From: CANQBR01 sp964641395 | Lineage (GTDB): Bacteria; Bacillota; Negativicutes; Acidaminococcales; Acidaminococcaceae | Reading direction: 5' to 3' | Assembly: GCA_964641395.1 (NCBI GenBank) | Contig: CAZXKQ010000007.1 | Coordinates: forward strand, 8,848 to 72,847 | Length of the DNA: 64,000 bases | Part shown: positions 51,993 to 61,309 of the stretch, one piece after another | Layout of the letters: every line of letters begins with the position of its first letter | Position numbering within the stretch: position 1 is the first letter of the stretch | Position numbers and translations under genes: made by a program | The notes under the pieces: model-generated | Databases searched by the model: none | Told to the model about the DNA's origin: nothing | Seen by the model: only the letters and a program-made list of their open reading frames with translations

Positions 51993-53027
51993 ATGAAAAA
52001 GAAAGCTTTAGGCTCTACCGGCCTGGTGATTTCCAAGATAGGCCTGGGCTGCCTGCCCCTGCAGCGCTGCTCGGTGGACTATGCGGTGAAGCTGCTGCAG
52101 GCGGCCTACGCCGGAGGCATCACCTTCTTCGACACCGCCAACGCCTACACCGACAGCGAGTACAAGATCGGCCTGGCCCTGGCCCCGGTGCGGCAGCACA
52201 TCGTGCTGGCCACTAAGAGCGCCGCCACCGACAAGCAGGGCGTCCTGGCCCACATCGAAAACAGCCTGCGCCAGCTGCGCACCGACTATATCGACCTCTT
52301 CCAGTTCCACAATGTGGCGGCAGTGCCCGACCCTGAGGATCCCCAGGGGGCCTACGCCGGGGCCCTGGAGGCTAAGGCGAAGGGCTATATCCGGCACATC
52401 GGGGTCACCAGCCACCGGCTGCAGGTGGCCGAGGCCTGCGTTGACTCCGGCAACTTCGAGACCATCCAGTTCCCCTTCAGCTACCTGGCCAGTCCGGGAG
52501 AAATCGCCCTGGTGGAGAAGTGCCGCCAGGCCGGCCTGGGCTTCATCGCCATGAAGGGCCTCAGCGGCGGCCTCCTGACTAACAGCCGGGCCTGCGCCGC
52601 CTTCATGGACCAGTTTGAGCCTGCAGTGGTGCCCATCTGGGGCGTCCAGCGCCTAGAGGAGCTGGAACAGTGGCTGGCCCTGGCCCAGGGAGAGACCCCG
52701 CTGGACGAAGAGCTGGCCGCCGTCATCGCCAAGGATAAGGAGGAGCTGGCCGGCTCCTTCTGCCGCAGCTGCGGGTACTGCATGCCCTGCACCGTAGGCA
52801 TCGAGATCAGGAACTGCGCCCGGATGAACCGGCTGCTGCGCCGCTCCCCCTACCAGCCCTACCTGACCCCGGAGTGGAAGGCCAAGATGGAACAGATCCG
52901 CAACTGCGTAGACTGCGGCCTCTGCAAGAGCCGCTGCCCCTACCAGCTGGACACTCCCAAGCTGCTGCGGGAGATGCTGGCCGATTACGAAGAGTTCTAC
53001 GCCCAGCACATTAACGAGGTGCAGTAG
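51993..53027 (+). CDS. Aldo/keto reductase with C-terminal 4Fe-4S domain
   Basis: 344 residues. The AKR barrel starts MKKKALGSTGLVISKIGLGC, with ITFFDTANAYTDSEYKIGLA near 45 and YIDLFQFHNV. The end has CRSCGYCMPCTVGIEIRNC near 257 and CVDCGLCKSRCPYQLD near 311, the ferredoxin-like pattern of AKR_Fe4S proteins. Likely a redox enzyme coupled to ferredoxin rather than NADPH alone. Confidence 0.9.
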   Translation: MKKKALGSTGLVISKIGLGCLPLQRCSVDYAVKLLQAAYAGGITFFDTANAYTDSEYKIGLALAPVRQHIVLATKSAATDKQGVLAHIENSLRQLRTDYIDLFQFHNVAAVPDPEDPQGAYAGALEAKAKGYIRHIGVTSHRLQVAEACVDSGNFETIQFPFSYLASPGEIALVEKCRQAGLGFIAMKGLSGGLLTNSRACAAFMDQFEPAVVPIWGVQRLEELEQWLALAQGETPLDEELAAVIAKDKEELAGSFCRSCGYCMPCTVGIEIRNCARMNRLLRRSPYQPYLTPEWKAKMEQIRNCVDCGLCKSRCPYQLDTPKLLREMLADYEEFYAQHINEVQ

Positions 53028-53090
53028 GACCCAAGCTTAACCCCCCCCAGCCTCCCTCAGGGAGGCCGCGACAGAGGCAAACTAAAAAGA

Positions 53091-53130
53091 GGCTGCCCCT
53101 TCCAGAAAACCGGTTTCTAGAGAGGCAGCC
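53091..53130. terminator. Bidirectional terminator
   Basis: GGCTGCCCCT...AGAGGCAGCC with an inner AGAAA/TTTCT stem, followed by CCTTCTTTT; A-rich on the other side. Between convergent genes. Confidence 0.78.
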
Positions 53131-53154
53131 CCTTCTTTTGCTGTTTTTTTGGGC

Positions 53155-54453
53155 TTACAGGCACTTTTCCGCCCGCCGGGTGGCGGCGGCCAGGGCCTGG
53201 GCGTAGGCCCCCTGGTCAAAGGTGGCGAAGTAGTCTGCCGGGGTTTCCGCCCGCCGGATGAGCTGGACGCTCCCGTCCTCCTTCAACAGCAGCTCCGCAC
53301 TGCGCAGCTTGCCGTTGTAGTTGTAGCCCATGGAGAAGCCGTGGGCGCCGGCATCGTGGATGTAGAGGAGGTCCCCTGGCTCTATCAGGGGCAGGGGCCT
53401 GTCGATGGCGAACTTATCGTTGTTCTCGCACAGGCCGCCGGTCACATCGTACACGTGGTCACAGGGAGCCCCCTCCTTGCCCATGACGGTGATGTGGTGG
53501 TAGGCGCCGTAGATGGCCGGCCGCATCAGGTTGGCGGCGCAGGCATCGCAGCCCACGTAGTCCTTGTAGGTGTGCTTAAGGTGGATGGCCCTGGTGACCA
53601 AGGCCCCGTGAGGCCCCAGCATGTAGCGGCCTAGCTCGGTGTAGATCTTCACCTGGTCCAGGCCGGCAGGCCGCAGGATGGCCTCATAGGCCTGGCGCAC
53701 CCCTGCCCCGATTACCGCCAGATCATTGTCCGGCTGCTCCGGCCGGTAGGCCACCCCTATGCCGCCGGAAAGGTTGATGAACTCCAGGGCTATGCCTGTG
53801 GCCTCCTTGAGCTCTACCGCCACCTTGAAGAGGATGGCGGCCAGTTCCGGATAGTAAGCGTTGGTAACCGTATTGGAGGCCAAGAAGGCGTGGAGGCCGA
53901 AGCGCTTCACCCCCTCGGCCTGGAGCCGCCTATAGGCCTCCAGCAGCTGGGGGTGGGTCATGCCGTACTTAGCATCCCCTGGGTTGTCCATAATGCTGTT
54001 GGCGATGGCGAAGCTGCCTCCCGGGTTGTAGCGGCAGCAGATCAGCTCCGGCAGGCCGGCCACCTGCTCTAAAAAGTCGATGTGGCTGATGTCATCCAGG
54101 TTGATGATTACCCCTAGGTCCCTGGCCAGCCGCATATCCTCTGCCGGGGTGGCATTGGAGGAAAACATAACCTCCTCCCCCTTGAAGCCTACGGCGTCGC
54201 TCATGATCAGCTCCGTGAAGGAGCTGCAGTCGGTGCCGCAGCCCTCCTGGCGCAGCAGCTCCAGCAGGTAGGGGTTGGGGGTGGCCTTGACGGCGAAGTA
54301 CTCCTTGAAGCCCTTGTTCCAGGCAAAGGCATCATACAGGGCCCGGGCGGTACGGCGGATGCCGGCCTCATCGTAGATATGGAAGGGAGTAGGGTAGGTC
54401 TTGGCTATCTCCTCCAAGGCCTCCCTGCTGACGAAGGGTATTTTGGCGGACAT
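53155..54453 (-). CDS. lysA: Diaminopimelate decarboxylase-like enzyme
   Basis: 432 residues. Fold III PLP decarboxylase: VKATPNPYLLELLRQEGCGTDCSSFTEL near 53 (PLP-Lys), YNPGGSFAIANS, HAFLASNTV, FINLSGGIGVAYRPEQPDN near 222, YVGCDACAANLMRPAIYGAYHHITV near 303 and DVTGGLCENNDKFA. Probably decarboxylates meso-DAP to lysine, though related enzymes act on other diamino acids. Confidence 0.8.
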   Translation of the reverse strand: MSAKIPFVSREALEEIAKTYPTPFHIYDEAGIRRTARALYDAFAWNKGFKEYFAVKATPNPYLLELLRQEGCGTDCSSFTELIMSDAVGFKGEEVMFSSNATPAEDMRLARDLGVIINLDDISHIDFLEQVAGLPELICCRYNPGGSFAIANSIMDNPGDAKYGMTHPQLLEAYRRLQAEGVKRFGLHAFLASNTVTNAYYPELAAILFKVAVELKEATGIALEFINLSGGIGVAYRPEQPDNDLAVIGAGVRQAYEAILRPAGLDQVKIYTELGRYMLGPHGALVTRAIHLKHTYKDYVGCDACAANLMRPAIYGAYHHITVMGKEGAPCDHVYDVTGGLCENNDKFAIDRPLPLIEPGDLLYIHDAGAHGFSMGYNYNGKLRSAELLLKEDGSVQLIRRAETPADYFATFDQGAYAQALAAATRRAEKCL

Positions 54454-54539
54454 GGGCTCACCTCTATCTAGATCCTGCCTGGGGCAGGGAATGCAAGTTC
54501 TACTATAAGGCCCCGGAGCCCCCTTGTCAAGGCGTAAAG

Positions 54540-55322
54540 TCAGGGACGGGGGATTTTTTGGAAGAGGCGCAGGGTGTTCTCCCTGGTGAAGGCCGCCACC
54601 TCTTCATAGTCCGTCCCTAGCAGCAGGGCCATGTTCTGGGCGATCAGCTTGGTGTAGAGGGGCTGGTTCCGCTTCCCCCGGTAGGGGACGGGAGCCAGGT
54701 AGGGGCTGTCAGTCTCTAAGAGCAGCAGCTCCCTAGGCAGGCTCAGCAGCACCTCCCGCACCTTGCGGGCGTTCTTGTAGGTGGAGGTGCCGCCGAAGCC
54801 GAAGTAGTAACCCTTCTTGGCCAGCTCCTTAGCCATCTCCACGCTGCCGCTGAAGCAGTGGAAGACTGCCGCCACTCCCCGGGCCTCCTTCTGGAAGAGC
54901 TCCAGCATGTCCCCGTGGGCCTCCCGGTCGTGGATGATGAGGGGCAGGCGGAGCTGCACGGCCAGGTCTATCTGCTCCTTGAAGACCCGCCGCTGCACCT
55001 CCCGGGGGGCGTTGTCCGGCCAGTAGTAGTCCAGGCCCACCTCCCCTATGGCCACCACCTTGGGCAGGGCGGCCCAGGCCGCCAGTTGCTGCAGGTAGTC
55101 CTTAGGCAGGTTCTGTAAGTTTTCCGGGTGCCAGCCTACTGCCGCATAGAGGCAGGGGTGGGCCGCCGCCAGCTCTACCGCCATGGCGTTGCTGGCCCCG
55201 TCGCAGCCTGGGTTGATGACCCCGGCCATCTCTCGCTCTACAGCCGCCAGCACTTCCTCCCTATCCCCGGCGAAGCGGGGATCGTCTAGGTGGGCGTGGC
55301 TGTCCCACAAGCCCTGCTCCAT
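54540..55322 (-). CDS. tatD: TatD-family metal-dependent DNase
   Basis: 260 residues. LWDSHAHLDDPRFAGDREEV near the start, AIGEVGLDYYW near 92, PLIIHDREAH near 126, VFHCFSGSVEMAKEL and LLLETDSPYLAPVPYRGKRN near 198. Follows metG with 3 nt between, as in many Bacillota. Confidence 0.95.
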   Translation of the reverse strand: MEQGLWDSHAHLDDPRFAGDREEVLAAVEREMAGVINPGCDGASNAMAVELAAAHPCLYAAVGWHPENLQNLPKDYLQQLAAWAALPKVVAIGEVGLDYYWPDNAPREVQRRVFKEQIDLAVQLRLPLIIHDREAHGDMLELFQKEARGVAAVFHCFSGSVEMAKELAKKGYYFGFGGTSTYKNARKVREVLLSLPRELLLLETDSPYLAPVPYRGKRNQPLYTKLIAQNMALLLGTDYEEVAAFTRENTLRLFQKIPRP

Positions 55323-55325
55323 GGC

Positions 55326-57290
55326 CTATTTCACCCGGCAGCCGCTGTCCATGCCTGGCACCTCTGCCAGCACCAGCTTGCCTAGGCCGTCGCTGGCGGC
55401 CAGCAGCATGCCCTTGGACTCGATGCCGAAAAGCTTGGCCGGGGCCAGGTTGGCCACCACGATGATGTTGCGGCCCAGCAGCTGCTCCGGCTCATAGGCT
55501 TGGGCGATGCCGCTGACGATGATCCGCTCCTCGCTGCCGATGCGGATCTGGAGCTTTAACAGCTTCTTGGCCTTCTTCACCCTTTCCGCAGCCACTATGG
55601 TGGCCACCCGCAGATCCAGCTTGGCGAAGTCCTCGATGCTGATCTCTTCCTTGATGGGCTCAGGCACGAAGGCCGGCTGGGCCTCAGCGGCAGCCGCCGC
55701 CCCCTTATGCTCGTAGCGTTTGCCGCCGATGAGGGTGGCGCCGTCTTCCGTAACCTCGATGCGGGGGTAGAGCTGCTCCGCCTTGCCCACCTTGGTGCCG
55801 CTGGCCAGCCTGCCGAACACAGCCTCCTCCAACAGGAAGCGCTGGGGCAGGGCCAGGCCTAGCTGGCTGTAGATCTTGGGACTGGTGGAGGGGATGTAGG
55901 GCTCTATTAAGATGGCGGTGATCCGCAGCACCTCGGCCAGATTGTAGAGGACGGTCTGGAGGCGCTGCTGCTGGGCCGGCTCCTTAGCCAGCAGCCAGGG
56001 CGTAGTTTCATCTATATACTTATTAGCCCGGGAGATCAGGGCCCAGACCCCCTTGATGGCGCTATTCAGCTCCATGGCCTCCATGTTGGCCCGGTAGGCG
56101 CTGACGGTGCTGGCGGCCAGGGCCTGGAGCTCCTCATCCACCGGGGCCGGGCAGTTGGCGGCGGTGATGATGCCTCCGTGGTACTTGTTGATCATGGATA
56201 CGGTACGGTGCAGCAGGTTGCCCAGGTCGTTGGCCAGATCGGCGTTGATGCGGTTGATCAGGGCGTCCCGGGAGAAGTTGCCGTCGCTGCCCAGGTTGAT
56301 CTCCCGCAGCAGGAAGTAGCGGATGGCATCGGCGCCGAACTCGTCGATCAGGGCCAGGGGGTCGATGACGTTGCCCTTGGACTTGCTGATCTTGTCCCCC
56401 TCCACGATCAACCAGCCGTGGCCGTAGACCTTCTTAGGCAGCTCCACTCCCATAGCGTGGAGCATGATGGGCCAGATGATGGTGTGGAAGCGGACGATCT
56501 CCTTCCCCACCAGGTGCAGGTCGGCCGGCCAGAACTTGTGGAAGAAGGCCTCGTCAGTGCCGTACTTGATCCCCGTCAGGTAGTTGAGCAGGGCGTCGAA
56601 CCACACGTAGACTACGTGCTTCTTGTCAAAGGGCACGGGTATGCCCCAGTCGAAGGTGGTGCGAGTGATGCACAGATCCTCCAGGCCCTGTTTGACGAAG
56701 TTGATCATCTCGTTGCGGCGGCTCACCGGCTGGATGAAGTCAGGGTTGTCCTGGATGAACTGCAGCCACCAGTCCTCATACTTGCTGAGCTTGAAGAAGT
56801 AGCTCTCCTCCTCCATCTCTTCCACCGGCCGGCCGCAGTCCGGACACTTGCCGTCCACCAGCTGCCGCTCCAGCCAGTAGCTTTCGCAGGGCACGCAGTA
56901 GAGGCCCTTGTAATTTTTCTTATAGATATCCCCCTGCTGGTAGATCTTGGCCAGGGCGTCCTGCACCACCTTGTGGTGCCTGGCCTCGCTGGTGCGGATG
57001 AAGTCATCGTTGGAGATGTTCAAACGCCGCCACAGCAGCTTGAAATTGTCGATGATCCTGTCTACGTAGGCCAGGGGGGTGACCCCCTTTTCATCCGCCT
57101 TGCGCTGGATCTTCAGGCCGTGCTCATCACTGCCGGTAAGGAAGAAGACCTCCTGGCCCAGGTTGCGGTGGAAGCGGGCCAGGCAGTCGGCCACCGTAGT
57201 GCAGTAGGCGTGGCCGATGTGCAGGTTGTCACTGGGATAGTAGATAGGGGTGGTGATGTAGTAGCTCCCCTTCTGGCACTGGTTACACAT
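55326..57290 (-). CDS. metG: Methionyl-tRNA synthetase
   Basis: 654 residues from the MCNQCQKG start; the longer frame from 57347 is not needed. Class I motifs are YYPSDNLHIGHAYCTTVADC near 17 and the KMSKS motif GDKISKSKGNVID near 305. A zinc-binding CPDCGRP is present. The C-terminal tRNA-binding (EMAP-like) domain begins near 555 (DLRVATIVAAERVKKAKKLL). Charges tRNA-Met. Confidence 0.96.
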   Translation of the reverse strand: MCNQCQKGSYYITTPIYYPSDNLHIGHAYCTTVADCLARFHRNLGQEVFFLTGSDEHGLKIQRKADEKGVTPLAYVDRIIDNFKLLWRRLNISNDDFIRTSEARHHKVVQDALAKIYQQGDIYKKNYKGLYCVPCESYWLERQLVDGKCPDCGRPVEEMEEESYFFKLSKYEDWWLQFIQDNPDFIQPVSRRNEMINFVKQGLEDLCITRTTFDWGIPVPFDKKHVVYVWFDALLNYLTGIKYGTDEAFFHKFWPADLHLVGKEIVRFHTIIWPIMLHAMGVELPKKVYGHGWLIVEGDKISKSKGNVIDPLALIDEFGADAIRYFLLREINLGSDGNFSRDALINRINADLANDLGNLLHRTVSMINKYHGGIITAANCPAPVDEELQALAASTVSAYRANMEAMELNSAIKGVWALISRANKYIDETTPWLLAKEPAQQQRLQTVLYNLAEVLRITAILIEPYIPSTSPKIYSQLGLALPQRFLLEEAVFGRLASGTKVGKAEQLYPRIEVTEDGATLIGGKRYEHKGAAAAAEAQPAFVPEPIKEEISIEDFAKLDLRVATIVAAERVKKAKKLLKLQIRIGSEERIIVSGIAQAYEPEQLLGRNIIVVANLAPAKLFGIESKGMLLAASDGLGKLVLAEVPGMDSGCRVK

Positions 57291-57438
57291 TGCTAAAACC
57301 TCTCTCACAGCTTTATTTCCGGCAGTCTGCCTGGAACTGTCTTTCATAATTAATCATCTTATCACATTTCCCGGCAAATTTACATAGGCAGAAGCTGTTT
57401 TTGGAAAAATTACCCGCCGGGCCCAAGGCAAGAGAAAA

Positions 57439-57465
57439 CCTCCCAGGCCGCTAAGGCCTGGAAGG
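57439..57465 (-). terminator. rsmI terminator
   Basis: CCTTCCAGGCC...GGCCTGGGAGG hairpin followed by TTTTCTC on the minus strand, just after the rsmI stop. Confidence 0.82.
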
Positions 57466-57468
57466 CCG

Positions 57469-58386
57469 TCAAACTTTCCTCTCGTCAACCCTGCCGGGCT
57501 CCGCCTCGGGCGGTTCAACATCCTCCCTGCCCGCCTCCCAGGCGTTGTACAGCTGCCGCTTCGGCAGGCCGTAGGCCGCAGCCGCCTGGGCTAGGGCCTC
57601 CTTCTTGCTGAGGCCCTGCTCTAAGAGGGCCGCTACCTCTGCCAGGGCTTCCTCTACCGCAGCACAGGCTTCCGCCTCCGACCCGTCCCCTGCCAGAGGG
57701 GGCGGCTGGGGCGGGGCGCCGATGACCAGGCAGTACTCCCCCCTGGGGGGCTGCTGCTGTAACCACTCCAGCCCCCCTGTGAGGCTGCCGCGGTAAAACT
57801 CTTCGTGGATCTTGGTCAGCTCCCGGGCTAGCACCAGGGGCCGCTCCCCCCACGTCTGGAGGATGTCGGCCACCACCTCTGCCAGGCGGTGGGGAGCCTC
57901 GTAGAGGACCACCGTAGCCGGCAGGGCCTGCCAGGCCGCCAACTGCTCCAAGCGGTGCTTCTTCCGCTTTGGCAGGAAGCCGCCGAAGAAGAAGGGGGTG
58001 GACGGCAGGCCGGAGGCCACCAGGGCGCAGAGGGCGGCGTTAGGCCCAGGAACGGGCACCACCTGGATCCCTGCCGCTACACAGCGCCGTACCAGGTCCT
58101 CCCCTGGATCCGCCAGGCCGGGGTAGCCGGCATCGCTGACCAGGGCCACCTGCTTCCCCGCCTGTAACTGCTGCACCAGGTAGGCTCCTTGGCCCTCCTT
58201 AGTGTGCTCATCGTAGCGGACCAGGCGGGCCTTCAGGCCTAGGTGGGTCAAAAGGGCCAGGCTGCGCCGGGTATCCTCTGCCGCCACCAGGTCCGCCTGG
58301 CCTAGGACCTGGGCCAGCCTCGGGCTGAGGTCCTGCAAGTTGCCTATAGGGGTGGCGCAGAGGTAGAGGCAGCCCGCCTCCCTCAT
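57469..58386 (-). CDS. rsmI: 16S rRNA 2'-O-methyltransferase RsmI
   Basis: 305 residues. The SAM-fold blocks TPIGNLQDLSPRLAQVLGQAD near 13, AAEDTRRSLALLTHLGL, DAGYPGLADPGEDLV near 84, PGPNAALCALVASGLPSTPF and ELTKIHEEFYRGSL near 190 are present. It methylates C1402. Its start overlaps ilvB's stop by 4 nt, so it is cotranscribed with ilvNB. The C-terminal part is Ala/Glu-rich. Confidence 0.96.
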   Translation of the reverse strand: MREAGCLYLCATPIGNLQDLSPRLAQVLGQADLVAAEDTRRSLALLTHLGLKARLVRYDEHTKEGQGAYLVQQLQAGKQVALVSDAGYPGLADPGEDLVRRCVAAGIQVVPVPGPNAALCALVASGLPSTPFFFGGFLPKRKKHRLEQLAAWQALPATVVLYEAPHRLAEVVADILQTWGERPLVLARELTKIHEEFYRGSLTGGLEWLQQQPPRGEYCLVIGAPPQPPPLAGDGSEAEACAAVEEALAEVAALLEQGLSKKEALAQAAAAYGLPKRQLYNAWEAGREDVEPPEAEPGRVDERKV

Positions 58387-60038
58387 TCCTGCTCCTCGAA
58401 CTTCACAAAGTCGCCGATTCCCAGTCCCGGCACTACCATGGGCAGCACCATGTCCTTAGGATTGATCTCTACTTCGATCAGGTAGGGCTCGTTGAGCTCC
58501 ATGGCCTTGGCCACCGCCTCTGCCAGCTGTTCCGGCGTCTGGACGTGCTCCCCCTGCACCCCGAAGGCGGCCGCATACTTGACGAAGTCTACGTAGCCAG
58601 GGAATTCGCAGGCGGTAAAGCGTTTTTCAAACTGCACCGTCTGCAGCTGCCGGATCATGCCTAGGCCGTGGTTGTTGAAGACGATGGCGGTGACTGGGAT
58701 CCGGTGGGTGGAGATGGTGTACAGTTCGGAGCCGGTCATCTTGAAGCCCCCGTCGCCGCTGATGCTGATGATCCGGCTCTGGGGCCGGGCCAGGGCCGCC
58801 CCCATGGCCGCCGGCAGGCTGAAGCCCATGGTGCCTAGGCCGCCGGAGGTGATGAACTGGCGGGCGAACTGGATCTTTAAGTGCTGGGCCGCCCACATCT
58901 GGTGCTGGCCTACGTCGGTGGTGACGATGTAGTCCTTATCCTTGATTACCGCGTTCAGGGCCTTGAGGAAGAGGGGGGCCTGCTCGTCGCCGAAGTCCTC
59001 CTCCATGCTGGTCCAGGACTCGATCCGCTGCCACCAGGGGCTGAGGTCCTTCACCTTGCTGCCCTGCTCCAGCAGGTTCAAGATCTGCTTCATAGGGCCG
59101 GCGATGCCGATGTGGGAATAGATGTTCTTGTCCAGCTCCGCCGGGTCGATGTCCAGGTGGACCACCTTCTTGTTGGCCCCGTAGCTGGACCGCTCCCCTG
59201 TCACCCTGTCGTTAAAGCGGCTGCCCACCGCCAGGATCAGGTCCGCCTCCTTGACGGCGTTATTGGCCCGCTCGTGACCGTGGAGGCCGGTCATGCCTAG
59301 GAACAGCTTCCGGTAGGCGCTGATGGCCCCCAGGCCCATCAGGGTGCTGACTACCGGCATGTGCAGCTTTTCGCAGAGGTGCATGGCATCGTACTCTGCA
59401 TCAGCCCGGATGACGCCGCCGCCGATGAGCATTACCGGCCGCTGGGCCTCGTTGATGGCGGCGATGGCCCGGGCCACCCGGGTCATGTCAGGCTGGGGCA
59501 GGGGCACCTCCGGCAGCTTGTCGTGGACGTATTCGATCAACTCCGTCTGCACATCCCTGGGCACGTCCACCAGTACCGGCCCCGGCCGCCCGTGCTTGGC
59601 CAACTGGAAGGCCAGCCGCAGGGTGTGGGCCAGCTGCTCCGGCTCCTTCACCAGGAAGTTGTGCTTGGTACAGGGCATGGTGATGCCGGTAATATCCACC
59701 TCTTGGAAGGCATCGTGGCCGATCATAGGCCGGGCCACCTGGCCGGTGAGGGCTACCACGGGGATGGAATCCAGGTAGGCGGTAGCCAGGCCGGTGACTA
59801 AGTTGGTGGCCCCGGGGCCGGAGGTAGCCACGCACACCCCTACCTGGCCGGTGGCCCGGGCCCAGCCGTCGGCGGCGTGGCTGGCCCCCTGCTCATGGGC
59901 CGTCAGGATGTGGCGGATCTTGGAAGTGCGCAAGGCATCGTAAAAAGGCAGGATGGCGCCGCCGGGATAGCCGAAGATGGTGCTAACGCCCTCCTCTGCC
60001 AGGCAGCGTACCATGATTTCTGCGCCGGTTAGCTTCAT
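58383..60038 (-). CDS. ilvB: Acetolactate synthase large subunit
   Basis: 551 residues. ThDP-enzyme motifs are IFGYPGGAILPFYDAL near 20, TAHEQGASHAADGWARATGQVGV near 44, TSGPGATNLVTGLATAY, DVGQHQMWAAQ near 378 and the ThDP-Mg motif GDGGFKM...NNHGLGMI near 425. Catalyses pyruvate condensation to acetolactate (or acetohydroxybutyrate). Unlike the usual order it follows ilvN. Confidence 0.95.
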   Translation of the reverse strand: MKLTGAEIMVRCLAEEGVSTIFGYPGGAILPFYDALRTSKIRHILTAHEQGASHAADGWARATGQVGVCVATSGPGATNLVTGLATAYLDSIPVVALTGQVARPMIGHDAFQEVDITGITMPCTKHNFLVKEPEQLAHTLRLAFQLAKHGRPGPVLVDVPRDVQTELIEYVHDKLPEVPLPQPDMTRVARAIAAINEAQRPVMLIGGGVIRADAEYDAMHLCEKLHMPVVSTLMGLGAISAYRKLFLGMTGLHGHERANNAVKEADLILAVGSRFNDRVTGERSSYGANKKVVHLDIDPAELDKNIYSHIGIAGPMKQILNLLEQGSKVKDLSPWWQRIESWTSMEEDFGDEQAPLFLKALNAVIKDKDYIVTTDVGQHQMWAAQHLKIQFARQFITSGGLGTMGFSLPAAMGAALARPQSRIISISGDGGFKMTGSELYTISTHRIPVTAIVFNNHGLGMIRQLQTVQFEKRFTACEFPGYVDFVKYAAAFGVQGEHVQTPEQLAEAVAKAMELNEPYLIEVEINPKDMVLPMVVPGLGIGDFVKFEEQE

Positions 60039-60079
60039 GATTCATCACTCCGTTTGCTTATACTCTCACCCTGGGGGGC

Positions 60080-60598
60080 TCAGTCCCGCGGCCAGCTGAA
60101 GCGGGAGCGCTCCACCCTCAGGCTGCTGTCGCCCCGCTCTAGGGCCACCAGGCCGGTCTGCACCATCTCTAAGATACCGTAGGGCCGCATCACGTCGATG
60201 AGGGCCCGCAGCTTGCCTTCGTCCCCAGTGGCCACGAAGGTGAGGGAGTCCCCCTTCACATCTACGGCGTGGGCCCTGAACACGTCGGCCAGGCGCAACA
60301 ATTCGATCCGCCGCTCCCCGGCATGGACCTTGAGAAGGATCATGCTGCGTTTGGAGCTGCTGTCAGGGGGCAGCACCTTCACCGCCTCCACCTCCACCAG
60401 CTTTTCCAACTGCTTGCACACCTGCTGGATGGTAGCCTCGTCTGCCTCCATGGTCACAGTCATACGGCTGAACTCCGGGGTTTCCGTAGTGCCCACAGCC
60501 AGACTGTCGATGTTGTAGCCCCGCCTGGAGAACATGCCTGCCACCCGCATCAATACGCCGGGTTGGTTGCGGGTCACGATTGAGATGATCTGTTCCAT
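60080..60598 (-). CDS. ilvN: Acetolactate synthase small (regulatory) subunit
   Basis: 172 residues from MEQIISIVTRNQPGVLMRVA, an ACT domain starting the regulatory subunit, with RRGYNIDSLAVGTTETPEFSRMTV and the C-terminal ALIDVMRPYGILEMVQTG block. It confers Val/Ile feedback. It lies upstream of ilvB, reversed compared with the common ilvBN order. Start at ATG 60598; GGAGGAGAGT upstream. Confidence 0.94.
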   Translation of the reverse strand: MEQIISIVTRNQPGVLMRVAGMFSRRGYNIDSLAVGTTETPEFSRMTVTMEADEATIQQVCKQLEKLVEVEAVKVLPPDSSSKRSMILLKVHAGERRIELLRLADVFRAHAVDVKGDSLTFVATGDEGKLRALIDVMRPYGILEMVQTGLVALERGDSSLRVERSRFSWPRD

Positions 60599-60627
60599 AC
60601 TCTCCTCCAACCTTTCTCTATAAAATA

Positions 60628-60653
60628 GCCCTACCTGAAGCAACAGATAGGGC
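60628..60653 (-). terminator. Hairpin in the ilvNB leader, possible attenuator
   Basis: GCCCTATCTG pairs with CAGGTAGGGC, followed by TATTTTATA. It overlaps a mini-ORF (MMHGPICCFR) after an AGGTG site; that peptide has only one Ile, so it is weak as a branched-chain sensor. Confidence 0.45.
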
Positions 60654-60696
60654 CATGCATCATCGCACCTGTCAAGCTGACAGCCTTACTCCTTAT

Positions 60697-60725
60697 ATTT
60701 TCTCAAAAAGGTTACACTTTGTCAA
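60697..60725 (-). promoter_or_regulatory. ilvNB-rsmI promoter
   Basis: Minus strand TTGACA, 17 nt, GAAAAT. Confidence 0.75.
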
Positions 60726-60734
60726 TATTTTTTG

Positions 60735-61274
60735 TTAGCTTCTCAGGCTGTTTACAGCCTCGGAGCAGGCTTTTTCCCCGCCCAGGCCGTACATGGCCTC
60801 GGCCAGGGCCCGGCCGCTGGCAGAGCGGAAGAGCTTTGCCACCACAGGCCTGAGCCCGTCCTGGCTGAGCCCGTCCTCGTAAAAATTCACCAGCAGGTCT
60901 GCCTCTACCAGGAGCTGGAAGTCCAGGCCCTGGATCTGCTCATAGCTGTGGTGGTGGCCCACTAGGTAGCAGATCCTCTCCAGCTGCCCCTCCCCCAGGC
61001 CCAGGGGGGCTAACAGCTGCCTGGCCGCCCCAGGGCCGTAGGCCTCCTGCAGCTTGCCGTTGTTGTAGCCCAGCTGGGCCTCTGCCGGCTTGATGCCGCA
61101 GTCGTGGCAGAGGGCGGCCAGTTCCAGGGTTTCCTGGCTGGCAGGGTCCAAGCCCTCAGCCCGGCCCAGGCGGGCGGCCAGGCTGTGCACCTTCAGCAGG
61201 TGCTGGCAGCGGCGGGGATCCCCGGCGAAGTAGGCCAGCATAGCGTCGTACAGACGGTCCACCCTAGTAGTCAT
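60735..61274 (-). CDS. HD-domain protein
   Basis: 179 residues. HD phosphohydrolase motifs are CQHLLKVHSLAARLGRAEGL near 23, ALCHDCGIKPAE near 54 and YLVGHHHSYEQI near 102, with LVEADLLVNFYEDGLS near 123. Substrate unknown. Lies 35 nt downstream of the MATE gene. Confidence 0.8.
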   Translation of the reverse strand: MTTRVDRLYDAMLAYFAGDPRRCQHLLKVHSLAARLGRAEGLDPASQETLELAALCHDCGIKPAEAQLGYNNGKLQEAYGPGAARQLLAPLGLGEGQLERICYLVGHHHSYEQIQGLDFQLLVEADLLVNFYEDGLSQDGLRPVVAKLFRSASGRALAEAMYGLGGEKACSEAVNSLRS

Positions 61275-61309
61275 GTCTCTGCCTCCTTTTTCCTCAAAGC
61301 CGCCCCGGC

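Noticed and set aside
57291..57438. T-box or other riboswitch upstream of metG
   Set aside because: The leader is short and lacks the T-box sequence, S-box elements or a convincing terminator before the gene.
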